Source of the DNA: Polyodon spathula
Taxonomy: Eukaryota; Chordata; Actinopteri; Acipenseriformes; Polyodontidae
NCBI RefSeq assembly: GCF_017654505.1
Contig: NC_054534.1
Location: 40,158,226 to 40,222,225 of the forward strand
Reading direction: 5' to 3'
DNA: 64,000 bases
In this document: positions 35,771 through 54,961 of the stretch, piece by piece
Numbering within the stretch: position 1 is the stretch's first letter
How the letters are laid out: each line of letters begins with the position of its first letter
Program-made: the position numbers and the translations under genes
The notes under the pieces: model-generated
The model's input: only the letters and a program-made list of their open reading frames with translations
Databases searched by the model: none
What the model was told of the DNA's origin: nothing

Positions 35771-36176
35771 GGGCCTCATTCACTAAATGGCGTAAATGAG
35801 CAGAATTACCGTGTGGCATGGGGAAGCCACATCGCAGGCGGTAGATCTATTCACGTGCAAATAAAGCGCAGTAAAAGGTTCATTTGCAAGTTGTCATAAC
35901 GCACCTCATCTCGCACTCTGCGTACATTTATTGGACATTTACATTTTCTTTTGTATATTTTAAAGCTATTCTAAGCATAGCCTACTTAAATATCACAAGT
36001 ACAGGGTGACTACATAAATATACTAACATACACCTGCCTCGTAATCGTCCTATATCCCAGACTGTCTGAGGATGTACGAGTACATTGTAATCTTGGAACT
36101 CGAGTCGCTACGGAAACAATCTTTAAAAATAAAACAAACTAAAAACGAGAGTTGTTTAAAATGGTCTGTATTGGCT

Positions 36177-36527
36177 TGTGGCAGAGCAAAGCTCTGCCCT
36201 TTAAATTGGCAGGGATGGGGTTAACTTCCCCTACCTGCCTGGGTTTATTATGTTCAGGTGGCTGGGGTTGATTAGTTGATTAGGTTGATTAACGATCAAT
36301 CAGCGCCCAGCCACCTGATATAAAAGGAGGCCTCTGCTTCTCATTTGGAGAGAGGGAGCTGAGGAGGCAGAGGCCTCCTTTTATATCAGGTGGCTGGGCG
36401 CTGATTGATCGTTAATCAACCTAATCAACTAATCAGCCCCAGCCACCTGAACATAATAAACCCAGGCAGGTAGGGGAAGTTAACCCCATCCCTGCCAATT
36501 TAAAGGGCAGAGCTTTGCTCTGCCACA
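36177..36527. mobile_element. palindromic LTR-like element with 5-bp target duplication
   Basis: Two 161-bp arms (36177-36337 and 36367-36527) are reverse complements with a single difference at 36268, around a 29-bp centre. The outer ends are TGTGGCAGAG and CTCTGCCACA, i.e. TG...CA. The 5 bp TGGCT occur directly outside both ends (36172-36176 and 36528-36532). Each arm has a TATAAAAG box pointing to the centre (36319-36326; complement at 36378-36385). LTR ends plus a 5-bp duplication fit integrase-type insertion; the palindromic structure is not that of a normal LTR. Confidence 0.85.
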
Positions 36528-36654
36528 TGGCTGCAAAAAAAAAAAAAAGTAACAAGCATAGCAGCATGCACGGGGGAAGACAGCAGCAGGGCTGGTAGGT
36601 GACGTAATCACACACGAAGACATAAGCCCGATATAAGCTCCTTGCAAAGGAGAC

Positions 36655-36726
36655 GGCTCTTTTGTACAGCGGTATCGGCGCTATGCTTTAGTGCCAGAGG
36701 TCCCGGGTTTGCGCCCGCCGTCCGCC
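36655..36726 (+). ncRNA. tRNA-like segment, probably a SINE head
   Basis: 72 bp starting GGCTC with an A-box-like cagcggtatcggcg, an imperfect anticodon stem (ggcgc/gtgcc), and agaggtcccgggtttgcgcc, whose GGTTTGCGCCC resembles the Pol III B box. The wording agaggtcccgggtt resembles tRNA-Pro. The acceptor stem pairs poorly and the anticodon loop has the wrong size, so it is not a working tRNA. Confidence 0.4.
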
Positions 36727-37560
36727 CTGTGTCATGCGCCTACCTGCGGGAATCGAGATTGCTACACAGACAAAATAGATTTTTTAAAAACAACCTTGAA
36801 TGACATATTCAGCAACATTTTTGAGTTTTGCAAACCTTAACAACGTATGTTAGCACATTAATTACAATGACCGTGCAGTTCCCATAGACTATTTTGCTGC
36901 CGTTAATCCCAAAATATTAAACATGGGATCAACATTAACTGCAAACCTGAAATGACAAAACCAAAGCTTTTGTGTTTTTATTATAAAAGACACTTTAGGG
37001 AGATGTTCTTGTCTGAGTGTGTCACTGTTAGGGACAGCTCCACAATTAGGGTTTTTTAATTTTATTTAAAAAAGCTTCACAATGGCTTCCACTAATTCAG
37101 AGGTGTTGACATGACGTGTTTTTCCGCTTTCTGTGCTCTTTTCAAGCAATGCTGTGATTGTGACCTGCTTGTTCAGAAATTGTTCAGCTTGAACTTCAAG
37201 TTTGATTTTCTTGCATGCCATGTCTCCTTTTCGTAGCTCTGAACGAGATCATCTGTTGAAATGAATTTAGCTTTTAATAAATCAACACTATTTAAACAAG
37301 CATTTTAAACTTCCCGTCACTGAGTCGCATGTTACGTCGTTGTACAGTATGAGGAATTCACCAATTTGTTTGACCCTGTTGCCATAGTAACCAAATGCAC
37401 GCATTGACGCCGGACCGTGCACAGCTACTGTAGCACTGCTTCTACTTGATAAAAGTATGAAATGAACAGGAGAGGTGAAGAGTAGTAGAAAATACTGGAA
37501 GGAAAATAAAATGCATATTTTTCATGGTAGGTAGGCATATATATTTTTTAATTCGTGATA

Positions 37561-37743
37561 TCATGAATTTTCCGGGTCCCTACATATAAGGCTAATATGA
37601 TCTGTGCTCAACCTGTATCTTGTTATCATCTCCTCCTCACACAGCCCTTGTAACGTTTGCCTTATCTCAAATATTCTCTTTCTGACTCTTCTCACTCTCC
37701 TGTGCAGCTCTTCTGCTGGTTCTGTGACACCGCCTGGTTTCAA
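37561..37743 (-). pseudogene. Harbinger-like transposase N-terminal remnant
   Basis: A 60-codon frame ending at a TGA; it contains RVRRVRKRIFEIRQTL and EEEMITRYRLSTDHISLI. The basic stretch followed by an xxRYRLS.DxIxxL pattern is typical of HARBI1-like transposase N-termini. The same nucleotides recur, more damaged, at about 53170-53330. No DDE domain is visible, so the element is non-autonomous. Confidence 0.6.
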
Positions 37744-38023
37744 TAAGCGGTACTTTTAACACACGCTGAGGCACCTAGAAAAGTTAGCACCTTTAAGTGA
37801 ATATCAAATACCTCCCCTGTGGTATTCTGTGATGTGATTCCACACATTAGCATTATGCATTACATTTAAATGACCTGAATGTGGTTCTTTTTCTGCACTC
37901 TTTTTTCCTATGCATTAGGTTGCCTGCCACTGGTTAGTGACTACAGCATATGTGGAAAGCAGCAGTAAACGGGCTTAATTACTGCGTGCAAAACACATTA
38001 CCACTGTTTAGTGAATGAGGCCC

Positions 38024-45888
<7,865 letters not shown>

Positions 45889-45969
45889 CAAGATAAATAT
45901 GTAAATTAATTGTATGCGTTGGTAGGAAAAGAGCCAGGAAAGGAATTTGTTACACAAATGTTTACTCAC

Positions 45970-46158
45970 AAGTGTCAGACTTCAGCATGCTGTTAGTGCT
46001 CCTGAAATACTGGGGGTTTTCAATGACTGGAATCTTCGTCATTCCAATGATGACGGCATCAGAACCCATTTCCGATGAAGAGGGGGTGTTACTGCCATTG
46101 GACACGTGATGCAGAGGGCTGGCTGAGTCATCATCGTTGCTGATCACTGAAGAAGTTC
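45970..46158 (-). CDS. ntrk2: ntrk2 juxtamembrane exon with NPQY docking site
   Basis: A 189-bp exon with acceptor TTATTTCAG and donor GTGAGT. It begins with two bases of a Gly codon, encodes 62 residues ([17 protein letters not shown] onward) and ends with the first T of a Phe codon completed by the next exon. It carries [10 protein letters not shown], the NPxY motif whose tyrosine recruits Shc and FRS2 in TrkB, in a Ser-rich intracellular juxtamembrane segment. Length and phase fit the mammalian exon. Substitutions relative to human are conservative (for example [12 protein letters not shown] for FGITNSQLKPDT). Long AT/AC microsatellites lie on both sides. Confidence 0.96.
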
Positions 46159-46309
46159 CTGAAATAATTATTAAAGAAACCTATCTATTAGATAAGGCTT
46201 TAATTGCAGTTTTTTGCCATAACCACACATTTGAAGTTAATAGTAGATGTTTTGTCCCTTTACCATTAGGAAGACATAAACTAACAGTAAACTGTACCTA
46301 AACACCATG

Positions 46310-46312
<3 letters not shown>

Positions 46313-46375
<63 letters not shown>
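46313..46375. repeat. (AT)n microsatellite
   Basis: Uninterrupted AT repeats about 155 bp upstream (in transcript sense) of the NPQY exon acceptor. Confidence 0.95.
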
Positions 46376-46380
<5 letters not shown>

Positions 46381-46727
46381 GCATTTCTGCTATTTATACT
46401 ACATTCCTCTTGCTTAGAACTACAATACTTAATAAATATTGTTTTTATTATAGTGTCATTTAAAACTTTAGAGTTTTAAACAAGCCAAGTGAAATACAAT
46501 GAAAAGGAAATCTCCAGCCCATGCCCAGAAAAAGCACAAACAAATATTATGAGTTACAACCACTGTTAATTTTGGACTTGGATGAATTATAAATGGGAAT
46601 ACTTTTTCTAATGAGAATGAGTGCTGTTATTAAAGCCTTCTTCATTGCTTTGACAATCAAGCCTGGTCATGCAATATAATGTGCCCCCTGGCAGTGATGG
46701 CATACCAATATACTGTGTGTATATACA

Positions 46728-48331
46728 CAGTGCCTTGCAAAAGTATTCAGACCCCTGACCAATTCTCTCATATTACTGAATTACAAATGGTACATTAAAG
46801 TTTTGTTCTGTTTGATTTTTTTTTTAAAAAATCAATTATTGTAAGGTGACATTGGTTTTATGTTGGGAAATATTTTTAAGAAAAATAAAAAACTGAAATA
46901 TCTTGCTTGCATAAGTATTCAACCCCCACACATTAATATTTGGTAGAGCCACCTTTCGCTGCAATAACAGCTTTAAGTCTTTTGGGGTAAGTATGTACCA
47001 GCTTTGCACACAGTGTCGGAGTGATTTTGGCCCATTCTTCTTGGCAGATTTGCTCCAGTTTGTTCAGGTTGGTTGGACAACGCTTGTGGACCGCAATTTT
47101 CAAATAGTGCCACAGATTCTCAATGGGATTGAGATTAGGTCTTTGATGGGGCCACTGTAGGATATTCACCTTTTTGTTCTTGAGCCACTCCAATGTTGCT
47201 TTGGCCTTGTTCTTGGGATCATTGTCCTGCTGAAAGGTAAATTTCCTCCCAAGCTTCAGTTTTTTAGCGGACTGAAGCAGATTCTCTTGCAGTATTTTCC
47301 TGTATTTTGCTCCATCCATTCTTTCTTCAATTGTAACAAGATGCCCAGTCACTGCTGATGAGAAGCATCCCCACAGCATGATGCTGCCACCACCATACTT
47401 CACTGCAGGGATGATGTGTCTTGAGGCATGGGCAGTGTTAGGTTTGCGCCACACATAGCGCTTTGAGTTTTGGCCAAGAAGTTCTACCATGGTCTCATCT
47501 GACCACAAAACCTTTTCCCACATCGCAGCTGGGTCACTCTCATGCTTTCTGGCAAACTCCAGACGTGCTTTCAGATGGTATTTTTTGAGTAATGGCTTCT
47601 TTCTTGCCACCCTCCCATACAGGCCAGTGTTATGCAGAGCTCTTGATATGGTTGACTGGTGCACCATTACTCCACTCCTAGCCACTGAACTCTGTAGCTC
47701 CTTCAAAGTGATTGTTGGCCTCTCTGTGGCTTCTCTCACAAGTCTCCTTCTTGTTTGAGCGCTGAGTTTTGAGGGACAGCCTTTTCTTGGCAGTGCCTGG
47801 GTGGTGTGATGCAGCTTCCACTTCCTGATTATTGATCCAACTGTGCTCACTGGGATATCCAAACACTTGGATATTATTTTGTACCCTTTCCCTAATCTAT
47901 GCATTTGTATTACTTTATCTCTAACTTCTGTAGAATGCTCTTTGGTCTTCATTTTCCTTCAGATTCACAGCCTTACCAATGATCCTTCAACAGTGGGGTT
48001 TTTATCCAGAAAATGTGACAGCAACTTTAATGGTTCACAGGTGGATGCCAATGGTAAGGTAATTGTGTCCTCGTTAGGGCAATTTCTTTCATCGGTGCAA
48101 ACTGGGAGCTTCCACAGCACAGGGGTTGAATACTTATGCAAGCAAGATATTTCAGTTTTTTATTTTTCTTAAAAATATTTCCCAACATAAAACCAATGTC
48201 ACCTTACAATAATTGATTCTGAGTTTCAGTGTTTTAAAAAAAAATACCGAACAGAACAACATTTCAATGTACCATTTGTAATTCAGTAATATGAGAGAAT
48301 TGGTCAGGGGTTTGAATACTTTTGCAAGGCA

Positions 48332-48334
<3 letters not shown>
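46728..48334 (-). mobile_element. Tc1-type transposon, complete copy
   Basis: A 1.6-kb element with inverted ends cagtgccttgcaaaagtatt at 46728 and its complement ending at 48334. The inverted similarity extends about 200 bp inward (tttattttt, tgttgggaaatatttttaag, ataagtattcaaccc). The right end abuts a long (TA)n tract and the left end follows tatatac, consistent with a TA target. It encodes one intact transposase and lies in the ntrk2 intron, in the same direction as the gene. Confidence 0.95.
46933..47952 (-). CDS. Tc1-family DD34E transposase, intact
   Basis: A 339-residue frame, the usual Tc1 length, from MKTKEHSTEV to KGGSTKY. Residues about 1-55 form a paired-like helix-turn-helix (DKVIQMHRLGKGYKIISKCL) and about 60-115 a second one (TIKL-type spacing with MVHQSTISRALHNTG). 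Catalytic residues are Asp152 (WSDET), Asp243 (FQQDND) and Glu278 (NPIENLW), with 34 residues between the last two. One oddity is PNLNPIE where PDLNPIE is usual. Nothing in the frame is broken, so it may be young or still active. It catalyses cut-and-paste transposition at TA sites. Confidence 0.95.
   Translation of the reverse strand: MKTKEHSTEVRDKVIQMHRLGKGYKIISKCLDIPVSTVGSIIRKWKLHHTTQALPRKGCPSKLSAQTRRRLVREATERPTITLKELQSSVARSGVMVHQSTISRALHNTGLYGRVARKKPLLKKYHLKARLEFARKHESDPAAMWEKVLWSDETMVELLGQNSKRYVWRKPNTAHASRHIIPAVKYGGGSIMLWGCFSSAVTGHLVTIEERMDGAKYRKILQENLLQSAKKLKLGRKFTFQQDNDPKNKAKATLEWLKNKKVNILQWPHQRPNLNPIENLWHYLKIAVHKRCPTNLNKLEQICQEEWAKITPTLCAKLVHTYPKRLKAVIAAKGGSTKY

Positions 48335-48335
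<1 letters not shown>

Positions 48336-48399
<64 letters not shown>
48336..48399. repeat. (AT)n microsatellite at the Tc1 end
   Basis: TA repeats starting directly at the transposon terminus. Confidence 0.95.
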
Positions 48400-48402
<3 letters not shown>

Positions 48403-49287
48403 ATAAAGGTGATTTGATATTCCTGCTGTAAACTATGTAGAGCGTGCAATCAAGCTTCAGGGTTTTATCACTGGACAGATATAGAGGAGAAATGGAATAG
48501 TGCATGTCAGCTGTAACTCCTGTTCAACACCCTCTGCTGTAACTGAATTACATTACTCCTCTCTGTGCTCTTTGTCATTTATAAGACTTAGAGCTGTGTC
48601 TGCTGAATTAGATGCCATTTTGTGGCTAATGTGATAGTGCTTCTGCACCACAAAGTACTTTGAAAGTTTAATTATCAGAAAGAATTAATTCAAGATTAAC
48701 ATTCTTTTTTTTCTATTACATGCATGAAAGGTAAATATCATTACTGGAAAGAATGGTATTTAAGGTTGTAATGATTGAAATGGTCAAAACAGTTCAGATA
48801 TGTGACTGGATTCAGAAGAAGAGAATGTTCAAGAGAATATAGGAAATACATTGTGTGTGTTCAACATAGAGATACCTCTTTTACTTTCTAGCACTGTTGG
48901 GTTTAGTTAAATACCATTACACATCACAGATCATTATCCATGCTAGCCCATTTCAACAACAGCATAAACTATAATAAAACAAGGTCCGTTGATCCCTAAA
49001 TTGCCAAAGTCATTCATCACACCAGGCAATGCATTAAAAATGTATTTGATATGACATCAAAATAAAAAAAAAAATCAATAAAAAATGATGAATTAACTAT
49101 TAAATAAATAAATAAACAAACAAACAAACAAACATATATAAAAAATTAGTTTTTACAGTATATCCTCAAATTATCTTAGCTCCAGGAAGCACACCTGCAC
49201 AGCATGATTTAGGAGTTAATGATCTCAGCAACAGTTTACAGGCAGATAATGATTGTTAACACTATGATAAATTGTATTAGCATTTGG

Positions 49288-49350
<63 letters not shown>

Positions 49351-51287
49351 TACATGAGAATCTACACTGTGTAATCTTATTTGGGTTAAAATAGAAATTT
49401 TAATCTTTTTCGCTTTTATTTAGCAGTTATAAACTTTTAACCTAACATTGTTTACCTCCTGCATGCATTATTAGAAGTGGCGTGTTAAAAGGATAAATGC
49501 AGGAGGGAGACAAAAAGCATCATTTAAACTGATGGCTTTCAAATTAGAAACCTTGAACCACCACCTCACCCATTCTTGGTTTGACTGAGGCCAAGGATAA
49601 TCAACATTACTGAGGAGTCTGCTTTGCAACCACAAGCAGCTGCACACATTAAAGCTGAAATATATATTCTGTAAAAAAACAAACAAACACAAAACTTCTG
49701 GTGTGCTTAGACTGTTACCTGAAGAAGATAAGTAATCAAACTACAGGGTTTGGACAATCAATGCCTTGTTGACATTTAAAACAAGAGCAGTACGTGTTTA
49801 TATTTTCAGTCAAAAGGTCAGCATGACTTTCCTTTTTCTTTTGCCTTGTTTATTTTACATTACAAAACAAACCAAATTCTTGTTAAACCAACCAGAAATA
49901 TATTTTAAAAATAAATGTATCTTTTTAAAATAAGACTTGCTATCATCAAATCAGGTAACCCAACAATGTCCCTCATTTGATCATTCACCAAAACTATTCC
50001 ATCAAAGGCATAACTTCGATCCATCCACTGAAGTTATACTAGGCCTTACTCGTTTGTGTTCCACCTGTACCCGTACATACACCCATTGAACTTCCTTCCA
50101 GATCTTAAACAGTTCATTACTTAATGATACCTATAAAACCGAGAGGACCCCTGTATTAAAATGATAAAGGACAGGGGGTGGCTCTGAATACCCAGGGGGT
50201 GGCTCTGAAAATCTCAGGGGGAATGTGTCTCAAAATTGGAAACTGCAATCACCTTTATTCAAGCTGCACTGTAGGGCACTGCTTCAGCTACGTAGGTGGT
50301 TGCAGTGGTGGGGGGGGTTGACCACCCCCCCAACTATTGTACAGTGTCATAGAGATAAAAAAAAAATAAACTAGCTACATTCAGTGATAAACATTTATAC
50401 TAGGAGTCCTTAGAAACGTCAATGTGTGTTTACATAGTTACGCAGGGGTTGCATTAATTAGAGATTTGGGGTCTGCATTTATTTCATAAAAGTCATGTTT
50501 TCTGATCTATATTAAAGGACCCAATATTCTCAGGTTTGCCCAAACAGCGATGGCCTAGAATTACACATGCTGTCTAAACCTTTCTGCAGTTTGTTTATTG
50601 TAATTTGTAGTTGTAACCATAGAAAGGGTCTGATCCAGTAACTTTCTTCTCATGTTCATTTCAACAATAGAAAGTCATACAGAAACAGTTCAGTCATAGG
50701 TAAACAAGATAGATATAATGTAAAAGCATACCTATCATTGTGGGGTTTAATTAGGTTAGTCGGGTCTAGTGGTTAATTTTGTTTTAATTTAAAATCAAGA
50801 AAGCAGATGACTCTCCCCTAGAACATATTATTATATCCTTTGTTTACATTCCAATTCAAACACGTGTTTTTTCCAGTTTGTTGCCTGACGTTGCACAATT
50901 TACTCTTACTTATAAACTCTAATGCTTGATAACTGCTTTTTTTTTGGTTTGAATTTCAACACACTAATGATACTAGGAACAACTGCATTAACAATAACCA
51001 TAATTATTAACCTGCTTGCTTTTTAAGCTGCTGTTGCTTAACAGAATACTTCTATAAAATGTATTTAAATAATATATTCCTTAATGGCATTACATAAAAG
51101 TATTAGATGTCCATTTATAAAAAAATATAAAATACACACATTTGAAGTGACTTTGAGGAATGCTGAATGGCTTACAAATGCAATGTGAAAGGATACTTGG
51201 GAGTCACATGATGTCATCGGCGTGAGTGTGTCTCTGATTTGCCTTTTAAGAGGTTACCATGTGGTTTGAAATAGCTATTGTAGCTAT
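48400..51287. other. ntrk2 intron, no recognised element
   Basis: AT-rich intron with (AAT)n at 49291-49351. A short G-rich imperfect direct repeat (agggggtggctctgaa twice) is at about 50173-50210. Nothing else is recognised. Confidence 0.5.
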
Positions 51288-51480
51288 TATTCACTTAATG
51301 GCAGTAGATGACTAGAATTACCTTGTGGCAGAGGGAAGCCACACCGCTCGCAAAAATTAACTAGTGGTAGCTCTATTCACTAAGCTAATTATATACACAA
51401 ACAAAGTGAGCTAAATGATTCATTTGCAAGTTTCCACAACGCGCGGAATTCAGCACACAGAATTATGCATGAGGTTTACA
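51288..51480 (+). mobile_element. Harbinger derivative end fragment, GGGCCTCATTCAC family
   Basis: Aligns with the left end of copy 1: tattcacttaatggcag, gaattaccttgtggcagagg, gaagccacaccgc, and tgattcatttgcaagttt. The outer GGGCC is lost. No partner end is identified, unless the sequence to 54.7 kb belongs to it. Confidence 0.65.
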
Positions 51481-51517
51481 CATAGTACTATAGTGTATGT
51501 GTATATATATACACACA

Positions 51518-51518
51518 C

Positions 51519-51595
<77 letters not shown>
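51518..51595. repeat. (AT)n microsatellite
   Basis: Uninterrupted AT repeats inside the Harbinger-related stretch. Confidence 0.95.
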
Positions 51596-51598
<3 letters not shown>

Positions 51599-52203
51599 TT
51601 CCTCACAACCTGTTTGCCGTACTTTGCAGGAAATGTATTGCTATGCAGTTCTGATTTAGGAAAAAATTGGCCTTACCAATCCATATTACTTAATTCATAG
51701 TCATTTAGGGGAGGGGATATTTAAATGTCCTTGTCTGCTTACTAAGTTGGAATAGAACGACTCTGAATATCATGAGGAGAGCTTTACGTGTAGCCACGAA
51801 GATCAAAACATTTTAAGAAAAATTAATTCACGTATTGTCGCTCAAATTCTGAATTATGCCGCACATTACCTACTTGTTTGTCTGGTTATCTGTGTGTGTG
51901 TATACAGTATAATCGTAAATCTCGAAAAACTACTCACTTCTAAATCTTTTGTAGTCATTTTTGTATTACTTTAGTATAAATACATGTTAATTTGGATTCA
52001 TATGTTGTTTTTTTCTGACTTTATGTGAACGAAAAGACACACATTTGCCCGTTTTCCCATTGGAAATAGTGATATTTTGAAATATCACTGTCCTGGTCAC
52101 AAAAGCAAAGTTTGTGGGGAATAATAGCCATTTTCTATACTTTTGAGGCATAAGCAATTAGGAAACAACACTTACTACCCAGGAACAAAAAAAATTGTTA
52201 CAG

Positions 52204-52205
<2 letters not shown>

Positions 52206-52259
<54 letters not shown>
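52206..52259. repeat. (AAT)n microsatellite
   Basis: Uninterrupted AAT repeats. Confidence 0.95.
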
Positions 52260-52260
<1 letters not shown>

Positions 52261-52374
52261 CCAGCTAGTGTTTCTCCCTCTGTTACATTGTCTATTATTA
52301 AAAAGGCAGACACACAATTGAAATCAATGCATTCTCCAGAAGCATCTAAATGATGCAATGTATCTACTAAGTAA

Positions 52375-52959
52375 GCAACTGTGTTTTGTACATTATTTTC
52401 ATCCCACAGAGCTTTACAACTGCTAATTATGAATGACAAGCTTTGTACAAACCACAAATGTAATAACTACCTGTTCACATATATAATGTCTCCCACAAAA
52501 ATGTTGCATCCATGATACTGCCTGTGAATTACTTAGTACATATTTATTTATGTATATCAATAACAGTTTAACTTATAATTAATAATATTCATTGGAGCTG
52601 GTTTTGGATAAAAATATTTTTTTAAAAGCCATTCGTATACCCCCAATAATGACTGCCCAATGATTAAAGTATTTACTTTTCCAGTTAATTATGACAAATG
52701 TTTTTTGGGTTTTTTTTTGTAATAAATAATAACTGAAAGTTGTTAGGGTATATAGGGTATAGTTGTTAGGGTATATAATTTTGGGAGAGATTATTACATG
52801 TGTGGATAGTTATTATATTTGTGGGCAGGTGGTTATTACATTTGTGGGAGATTATATAAGTGAACAGGTAGTTATTACGTTTGTGGTTTGTACAAAGCTC
52901 CTCAGAATTTGCAGTTGTAAAGCTCTGTGGGATGAAAATAATATAAAAAACACAGTTGC
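52375..52959. repeat. imperfect inverted repeat, arms about 120 bp
   Basis: 52375-52499 (gcaactgtgttttgtacatt ... tcccacaaa) is the approximate reverse complement of 52842-52959 (ttgtgggagattatataagt ... aacacagttgc). Shared pieces include tttgtacaaaccacaaa and its complement, and ttttcatcccacagagcttt and its complement. The centre holds short tandem motifs (gttagggtatata; gttattacatttgtggg). Confidence 0.75.
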
Positions 52960-53071
52960 CTTGATCATCAGTGACCTTGTCACATACAATACAAACAGAC
53001 TCAGAATAGTTCATTTTGCCATTTAAATATTCTTTGCGAGCTGCATACACTTTAAGGAGATGCTCTCGTCT

Positions 53072-54703
53072 GAGAATTTATGCAGCGCTTCCAGGATTTT
53101 CCTAAGTAATTGGAAATGCATTTAATAAAATTGTTAGCAATAATGGGAAGTGCCTAATTATTGCATGGTAGAACCAGCAGAAGAGGTGCACAGGAGAGTG
53201 AGAAGAAGAGTCAGGAAGACAGTATTTTTGGACCAGGCAGGCATTAGGGCTGTGTGAGGAGGCGGTAATAACTAGACTCAGATTGAGGACAGAGCACATG
53301 CTAGCCTTATATGTAGGGCCCCAGAAAATTCACGATATCATAAAATTCACAGAAATCGTGTTCTTGACTGCCTACGCATTTTATTTTCCTTACAGTATTT
53401 TCCATTACTCTTCACCTCTCCTGTTCATTTCATACTTTTATCAAGTAGAAGCAGCACTACAGTAGCTGTACACGGTCCCGGGTCAATGCAGTGCATTTGG
53501 TTACTACGGCAACAGGGTCAAACAAATACCGGCTTCACGATTGGTGAATTCCTTATACTGTACAATGACATAACATGCGAGTCAGAGGTGGGAAGTTTAA
53601 ACTGGTTATTTAAGTAGTGTAGACATTATTTAAGTAGTGTTGATATTAAGTCTATGATTAACATAAAAACGCAGACAGCTGACAAATCAAAAAAATCTCA
53701 AGCATTTCAACAGAAGATCACATTCAGACCTACGAAAAGGGGACTTTGCATGCAGGAGGTGGGAATCTGTTTTGCTCTACTTGTAATGTGTCTTTGGATC
53801 ATCTAAGAAAAGATACTATGACATCTTGACAGAGCAGTACACAAAGACAAGGAAATCAAACTTGCAGGCTAAACGATTACTGAACAAGCAGGTCACAATC
53901 ACAGCATTGTTTAAAAAAAGCACAGAAAGTGGAGAAACACGTCTGAAATAGTGGAAGCCTTAGTGCAACGAACATACCGATACAACGGCTGGTCAATTAA
54001 ATATTACAAATCTTTTAAATGAAAAAAAAAAAATCCCCCATTGTTGAGCAGTACCTAACATTAACTTCTGATTATTACTAGTGTGGAGAAAGTATTTTAA
54101 AGCCCTTTAAGATGAAAATATGGAATAAGCAACAGCATTACATCCTCAAATCAGGTATATCTTAAATATTCTCCTGATGTGATAATGTACATTAAAAATA
54201 CGCTTTTAGTTAATAAATGATTTGTTTTCCTTATCACTTGCCTTACTTTAAATTGTTATATATAAAAACATAACAGACTTTTGAAAAATAGTGGACTCCT
54301 GTTTCTCTTGTAAGAACATTTTTTGTTCTGGTAAGTACTAACAGTCTGACATGTGCCCTGTCAGTTGTTTCTGCTCCTAGAAGAATTTACTTTTGAACTC
54401 TTAGACACAGTTACAATGGCATCCATGTATCTGGGATTCCCCTGTGGATTACAGTCTAACATGCACCTCACAACACAGTGTCCAACATCACCTAGCTTTT
54501 CATTTGGTGAATAATGGTTGTACTGTAGCATTGGGGAGGTCTTAAATGGAAGTGTTTTTAGATCCCAGTGTAATGTCTATGTACTAGCAACATTGCTTTC
54601 ATTCTACCAAGCAATAATTAGGCACATCCCATTATCACTAGCAATTTCATTAAATACATTTCCAATTACTTAGGAAAATCCTGGAAGCGCTGCATAAATT
54701 CTC
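53072..54703 (+). mobile_element. Harbinger-related element with 100-bp inverted ends
   Basis: Left arm 53072-53172 (gagaatttatgcagcgcttc onward) and right arm 54601-54703 are reverse complements at roughly 90 percent by eye. The interior from about 53170 to 54000 matches the reverse complement of copy 1 at about 37085-37720, including the transposase N-terminal remnant. It is thus the same family interior, with ends different from the GGGCCTCATT type. Confidence 0.65.
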
Positions 54704-54961
54704 GCTGTAAAACTGCCCACATGAGCAGCGTTTGATAGATACATTTATACCAGCAGCAGTCTACGTGTCATGACCTACATGGCTTGATGATGAATTTATT
54801 GGCATCATTACTGGCAGTCAAATGAAACACAGATTTGAGACAATGCAAAACAGCATAGCGGCTATATTCATAGGCCCAGATGCACGTCTGGAACAAAAAG
54901 CCGGAATACAGAGCAGAACATATTCTGTACAGGGGTTGAACAAAAAAATGTGGTACACTTG

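Larger units (their letters stand above)
35771..38023 (-). mobile_element. Harbinger derivative, GGGCCTCATTCAC family, copy 1
   Basis: A 2.25-kb element with inverted ends GGGCCTCATTCACTAAA at 35771 and the matching tttagtgaatgaggccc ending at 38023; TAT and TAA flank it. It carries a minus-strand remnant of a Harbinger-like transposase N-terminus (37561-37743) and contains two later insertions: the palindromic LTR at 36177-36527 and a tRNA-like segment at 36655. It lies in an ntrk2 intron. Confidence 0.8.

Noticed and set aside
53161..53200. Candidate for the missing short TrkB exon (a minus-strand FCWF reading)
   Set aside because: The flanking residues do not match, there is no donor or acceptor, and the sequence belongs to a Harbinger-related element.
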